Below are positions 20,661-22,892 of a DNA stretch of 22,892 nucleotides, one piece after another. Origin of the DNA: an uncultured Eubacteriales bacterium (GTDB taxonomy: Bacteria; Bacillota; Clostridia; Oscillospirales; Oscillospiraceae); NCBI GenBank assembly GCA_900554275.1, contig USGS01000024.1, forward strand, positions 1 through 22,892, read 5' to 3'. Under the pieces are notes generated by a model. That model searched no databases. It was not told where the DNA came from and saw only the letters and a list, made by a program, of their open reading frames with translations. Position 1 is the stretch's first letter. Each line of letters starts with the position of its first letter. Position numbers and translations under genes: made by a program.

Positions 20661-21964
20661 TGAACGGAACGACGGCGCTGACCCACGAGGCGCTGTGGAA
20701 TGCCATATATCTGCTGAACGACGCGGTGGTGGGCATTTTCGGCATGATCCTGTCCGCCGCCTTCTGCGATCTGGATTGGACGCGGAAGCGGCTGCTGCGC
20801 TACTGGGGCTGCATGGCCGTTATACTGCTGGTGCAGGCCGCGGTGTACTGCGTGGCCGACGTGGCGCTGCTGCGGGCGATCTACCCGCTGGTGACCCATA
20901 TACCGCTGGTGGTGGTGCTGTGCGTGATGAAGCGGCAGACGATATGGCCCATCGTGTCGGTACTGACGGCGTATCTGTGCTGTCAGATACGGCGGTGGAT
21001 CGCGCTGCTGGCCATGGCCTGCTTCAACGGCGGCAGTTATTTGCAGAGCACGGTGGAGCTGATCGTGACGCTGCCGCTGCTGTGGGTGCTGCTGAAATTC
21101 TTCGCGCCCGCCGTGCGGGAGATCGGACGGCTGAAGCCGTCGATGCAGTTCTTCTTCGGCATCATGCCCGCCATCAGCTACGCCTTTGACTATCTGACGC
21201 GGATCTACACCGATATGCTGGAGCGAGGGCTGGCGGCGGCGGTGGAGTTTATGCCGTCCATGTGCTGCGTGCTGTATCTGGTGCTCGTGCTGCGCTCCTC
21301 CGCCGAGAACGCGGAGCGAAGCCGGCTGGAGCAGATACAGGAGGGCTTGCGGTTGCAGGTGTCGCAGGCCACACGGGAAATTTCCAGCCTGCGGGAGGCT
21401 GACCGGCAGGCCAGCACCTACCGCCACGACCTGCGGCATCATATGCAGTTTCTGTCCGGCTGCATTGAAAACGGACAGACGGAGCGGGCGCAGGCCTATA
21501 TCCGTCAGGTCTGTGCCGAGATCGAGGCCCAAAAGGTGCGCCGGTTCTGCGAGAACGAGGCGGTGAACCTGATATTGTCCTCCTTCGCCCAGCGGGCGGA
21601 GGACAGCGGCGTCCCCCTGCGGGTCAGGGCGGAGGTGCCCCAGTTCCTGCCGGTGGCGGAGACGGACCTGTGCGTGCTGCTGTCCAATGCGCTGGAGAAC
21701 GCGCTCCACGCCTGTCAGCGGCTGCGGGCGGAGAGCAAGGACTGCGACATCGAGGCGGTGGCCTACGAGAAGAGCGGCAAATTCTTTTTGCAGGTGTCCA
21801 ACACCTGCGGGCCGGACGTCCGGTTCCGGAAGGGACTGCCTGTCACCGAGGCGGAGGGCCACGGCATCGGCGTCCGCAGCATCTGCTCCATTGTGGAGCG
21901 CTACAACGGCGTATATTCCTTCACCGCAAATAACGGTCGGTTCACCCTGCGGGCGTCACTGTGA
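20657..21964 (+). CDS. AgrC-type (GHKL) sensor histidine kinase
   Basis: 435 residues starting ATG 20657, in ATGA overlap with the response regulator. The first about 215 residues carry six hydrophobic segments (near 20-35, 50-72, 80-110, 115-125, 133-150, 195-213), then a short coiled coil (215-250). The H-box is STYRHDLRHHMQFL with phosphoacceptor His257; the N-box is LLSNALENALHAC (341-353) and the G-box GHGIGVRSI (401-409), typical of GHKL-domain kinases related to AgrC. Ligand unknown: no agrB or agrD-like gene is next to it. Confidence 0.92.
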   Translation: MMNGTTALTHEALWNAIYLLNDAVVGIFGMILSAAFCDLDWTRKRLLRYWGCMAVILLVQAAVYCVADVALLRAIYPLVTHIPLVVVLCVMKRQTIWPIVSVLTAYLCCQIRRWIALLAMACFNGGSYLQSTVELIVTLPLLWVLLKFFAPAVREIGRLKPSMQFFFGIMPAISYAFDYLTRIYTDMLERGLAAAVEFMPSMCCVLYLVLVLRSSAENAERSRLEQIQEGLRLQVSQATREISSLREADRQASTYRHDLRHHMQFLSGCIENGQTERAQAYIRQVCAEIEAQKVRRFCENEAVNLILSSFAQRAEDSGVPLRVRAEVPQFLPVAETDLCVLLSNALENALHACQRLRAESKDCDIEAVAYEKSGKFFLQVSNTCGPDVRFRKGLPVTEAEGHGIGVRSICSIVERYNGVYSFTANNGRFTLRASL

Positions 21965-22105
21965 TGTGACACCCGCTGCGGCGTTTTATGGCGATTTATT
22001 CCCTTTTCCGGGAGGTTCGTGCATTTTAACCGTCGACGCGGCCCCGGCGCGGTATACTGGCAGCACAGGCCGTCGGGGGGATGACGGACGGAAGGGGGGA
22101 AGTGC
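21965..22105 (+). promoter_or_regulatory. Intergenic region upstream of lemA
   Basis: No gene. A TATACT at 22053-22058 could be a -10 box, but no good -35 lies 16-18 bp upstream. No terminator for the kinase gene is clear. The lemA ribosome binding site is the GGGGGGA run at 22093-22099. Confidence 0.3.
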
Positions 22106-22624
22106 GTGGAGCTGCTTATCTGCTGCGCCATACTGCTGGTCACTGTGGTGCTGGTGTTTCTGTCTGCCCGGCACAGTCTGCGGACGATGGACGAGAACGC
22201 CGGCAGGGCCATGAAGCAGATCAGCGCGCATCTGTCCACCCGGTTCGACGCGGTGCTGGCACTGCTGGAGGTGGCCCAGGGCTACGCGGGGGAGAATATG
22301 GCGGCGCTGGCAGAGCAGCTGCGGCTGCGCCGCCGGGTCATCGGGCCGTTGTCCACACCGGAGGAGGTGCGGCAGCAGGAACAGCTGCTGGACGATGTGC
22401 TGGCGGCGGTGTCCACCACGGCGGACCGCCATCCCGGACTGCGGGCAGACGAGGCGTACAGCCGCCTTTTCGGCACATCGGACTGCTGCGAGCAGATGCT
22501 CCGGACCAGCCGCCTGCTGTATAACGACGCCGTGACCCGGCTGGACCGGGCGGTGCGCAGCTTTCCCACCTCGTGGGCGGCGCGGCTGTGCGGCGTGAAG
22601 CGGCGGCAGCATTGGGAGGCATGA
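22106..22624 (+). CDS. lemA: LemA family protein
   Basis: 172 residues from GTG 22106, with AAGGGGGGA upstream. One N-terminal membrane helix (MELLICCAILLVTVVLVFLS) is followed by a helical-bundle domain with the family pattern STRFDAVLALLEVAQGYA, LRADEAYSRLFG and SRLLYNDAVTRLDRAVRSFP. LemA proteins sit in the membrane with the bundle outside or in the cytoplasm; their function is not settled. The C-terminus WAARLCGVKRRQHWEA is short compared with the LemA proteins of about 185-190 residues. It follows the two-component pair by 141 bp and may be controlled by it. Confidence 0.8.
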   Translation: MELLICCAILLVTVVLVFLSARHSLRTMDENAGRAMKQISAHLSTRFDAVLALLEVAQGYAGENMAALAEQLRLRRRVIGPLSTPEEVRQQEQLLDDVLAAVSTTADRHPGLRADEAYSRLFGTSDCCEQMLRTSRLLYNDAVTRLDRAVRSFPTSWAARLCGVKRRQHWEA

Positions 22625-22668
22625 GGGGGTACTTACCAGCTCGGATATGGCAAACAGAGGGGATATGC

Positions 22669-22696
22669 AGAGGGCAGGCCGGTGGGCCTGCCCTCT
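22669..22696. terminator. GC hairpin after lemA, adjoining the second repeat copy
   Basis: AGAGGGCAGGCC (22669-22680) pairs with GGCCTGCCCTCT (22685-22696), GGTG loop. Like the hairpin at 1570-1596 it ends directly at the first base of the 196-nt repeat and has no T tract of its own; the bidirectional hairpin inside the repeat could supply the terminator. Confidence 0.65.
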
Positions 22697-22892
22697 CAGC
22701 TTGTCAAAAAAGTCCCTTGTGGGACTTTTTTGACTGCGCTTTCCGCCGAGCATTTTGAACGAGTTCAAAATGCAATTTCCAAAAACCTTGCTATAGCAAG
22801 GTTTTTGGCGGCGGTTTATCTGATTTGAGGTGGGCCTTGCCCCCTCAAGCTCCCCCGCTGCTCACTCATCGAAACTTGCAGCATAGTTTTTT
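22697..22892 (+). repeat. 196-nt multi-palindrome intergenic repeat, copy 2 (runs to the window edge)
   Basis: Aligns without gaps to 1596-1791 with six differences. The hairpins are cleaner than in copy 1: GCATTTTGAAC / GTTCAAAATGC (22750-22773) pairs perfectly, and 22779-22808 is a perfect 30-nt palindrome (arms CCAAAAACCTTGCTA / TAGCAAGGTTTTTGG). The bidirectional terminator-like hairpin is at 22703-22734. The expected closing GAC of the terminal inverted repeat lies just beyond the window. Confidence 0.85.

Noticed and set aside
20543..21862. 439-codon minus-strand open frame opposite the histidine kinase
   Set aside because: Gln/His/Arg-rich antisense shadow; the plus-strand frame has all kinase motifs.
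1..22892. CRISPR array, transposase, integrase or phage genes
   Set aside because: No regularly spaced direct repeats and no protein with such motifs was seen on either strand; the only clear long dispersed repeat is the 196-nt element.

Overview
The window is GC-rich chromosomal DNA with dense genes, strong AGGAGG-type ribosome binding sites, consensus sigma-A promoters, a YtrA-type GntR/ABC operon, long-form HPF, RicT (PSP1) and a TM1266-type hydrogenase-system regulator. Together these point to a Firmicute, most likely a gut member of the Oscillospiraceae (Flavonifractor/Oscillibacter-like). This placement is inferred from protein style and not from a search. No phage, plasmid, transposase or CRISPR array is visible.

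Layout. (1) 1-1836: a tRNA-Ala(CGC) on the minus strand, a plus-strand F420-0:L-glutamate ligase-like gene, and a 196-nt multi-palindrome repeat set between two identical 27-nt hairpins. (2) 1837-5042, minus strand: a GntR regulator, an ABC ATPase and an ABC-2-type permease, driven by a promoter whose start overlaps a perfect 11-bp-arm operator. The permease gene is split by an in-frame amber codon. (3) 5055-7210: proB-proA with its own promoter and terminator. (4) 7211-7814: a gene-free regulatory region. It holds a promoter, a c-di-GMP-I (GEMM) aptamer with terminator, an unexplained structured stretch ending in a very strong terminator, then a second promoter followed by a separate switch-like leader with mutually exclusive pairings. 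(5) 7815-10402: the operon served by that leader, made of a TM1266-type small regulator, a lipoprotein substrate-binding protein, a permease and an ATPase. (6) 10403-10932: about 500 nt of hairpin-rich non-coding DNA. (7) 10931-13398, minus strand: TraX-like membrane protein, ECF sigma factor and anti-sigma factor. (8) 13442-14383: a lower-GC island with a DUF2089-type zinc-ribbon/HTH gene, an inverted-repeat operator over its -35 box, an apparent internal start, and a possible 22-residue membrane peptide. (9) 14708-16831: hpf (plus), then rluD and lspA (minus). (10) 16871-19879: holB, ricT and a HAD phosphatase in a tight operon divergent from lspA. (11) 19926-22624: a LytTR response regulator, an AgrC-type histidine kinase and lemA. 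(12) 22669-22892: a hairpin and a second copy of the 196-nt repeat, running to the window edge.

Most interesting points: the two-copy 196-nt repeat whose copies differ at positions consistent with retained pairing; the apparently gene-less c-di-GMP riboswitch transcript beside a second, unidentified riboswitch-like leader; the amber-split permease; and the self-contained DUF2089 locus with operator, internal start and micro-ORF.
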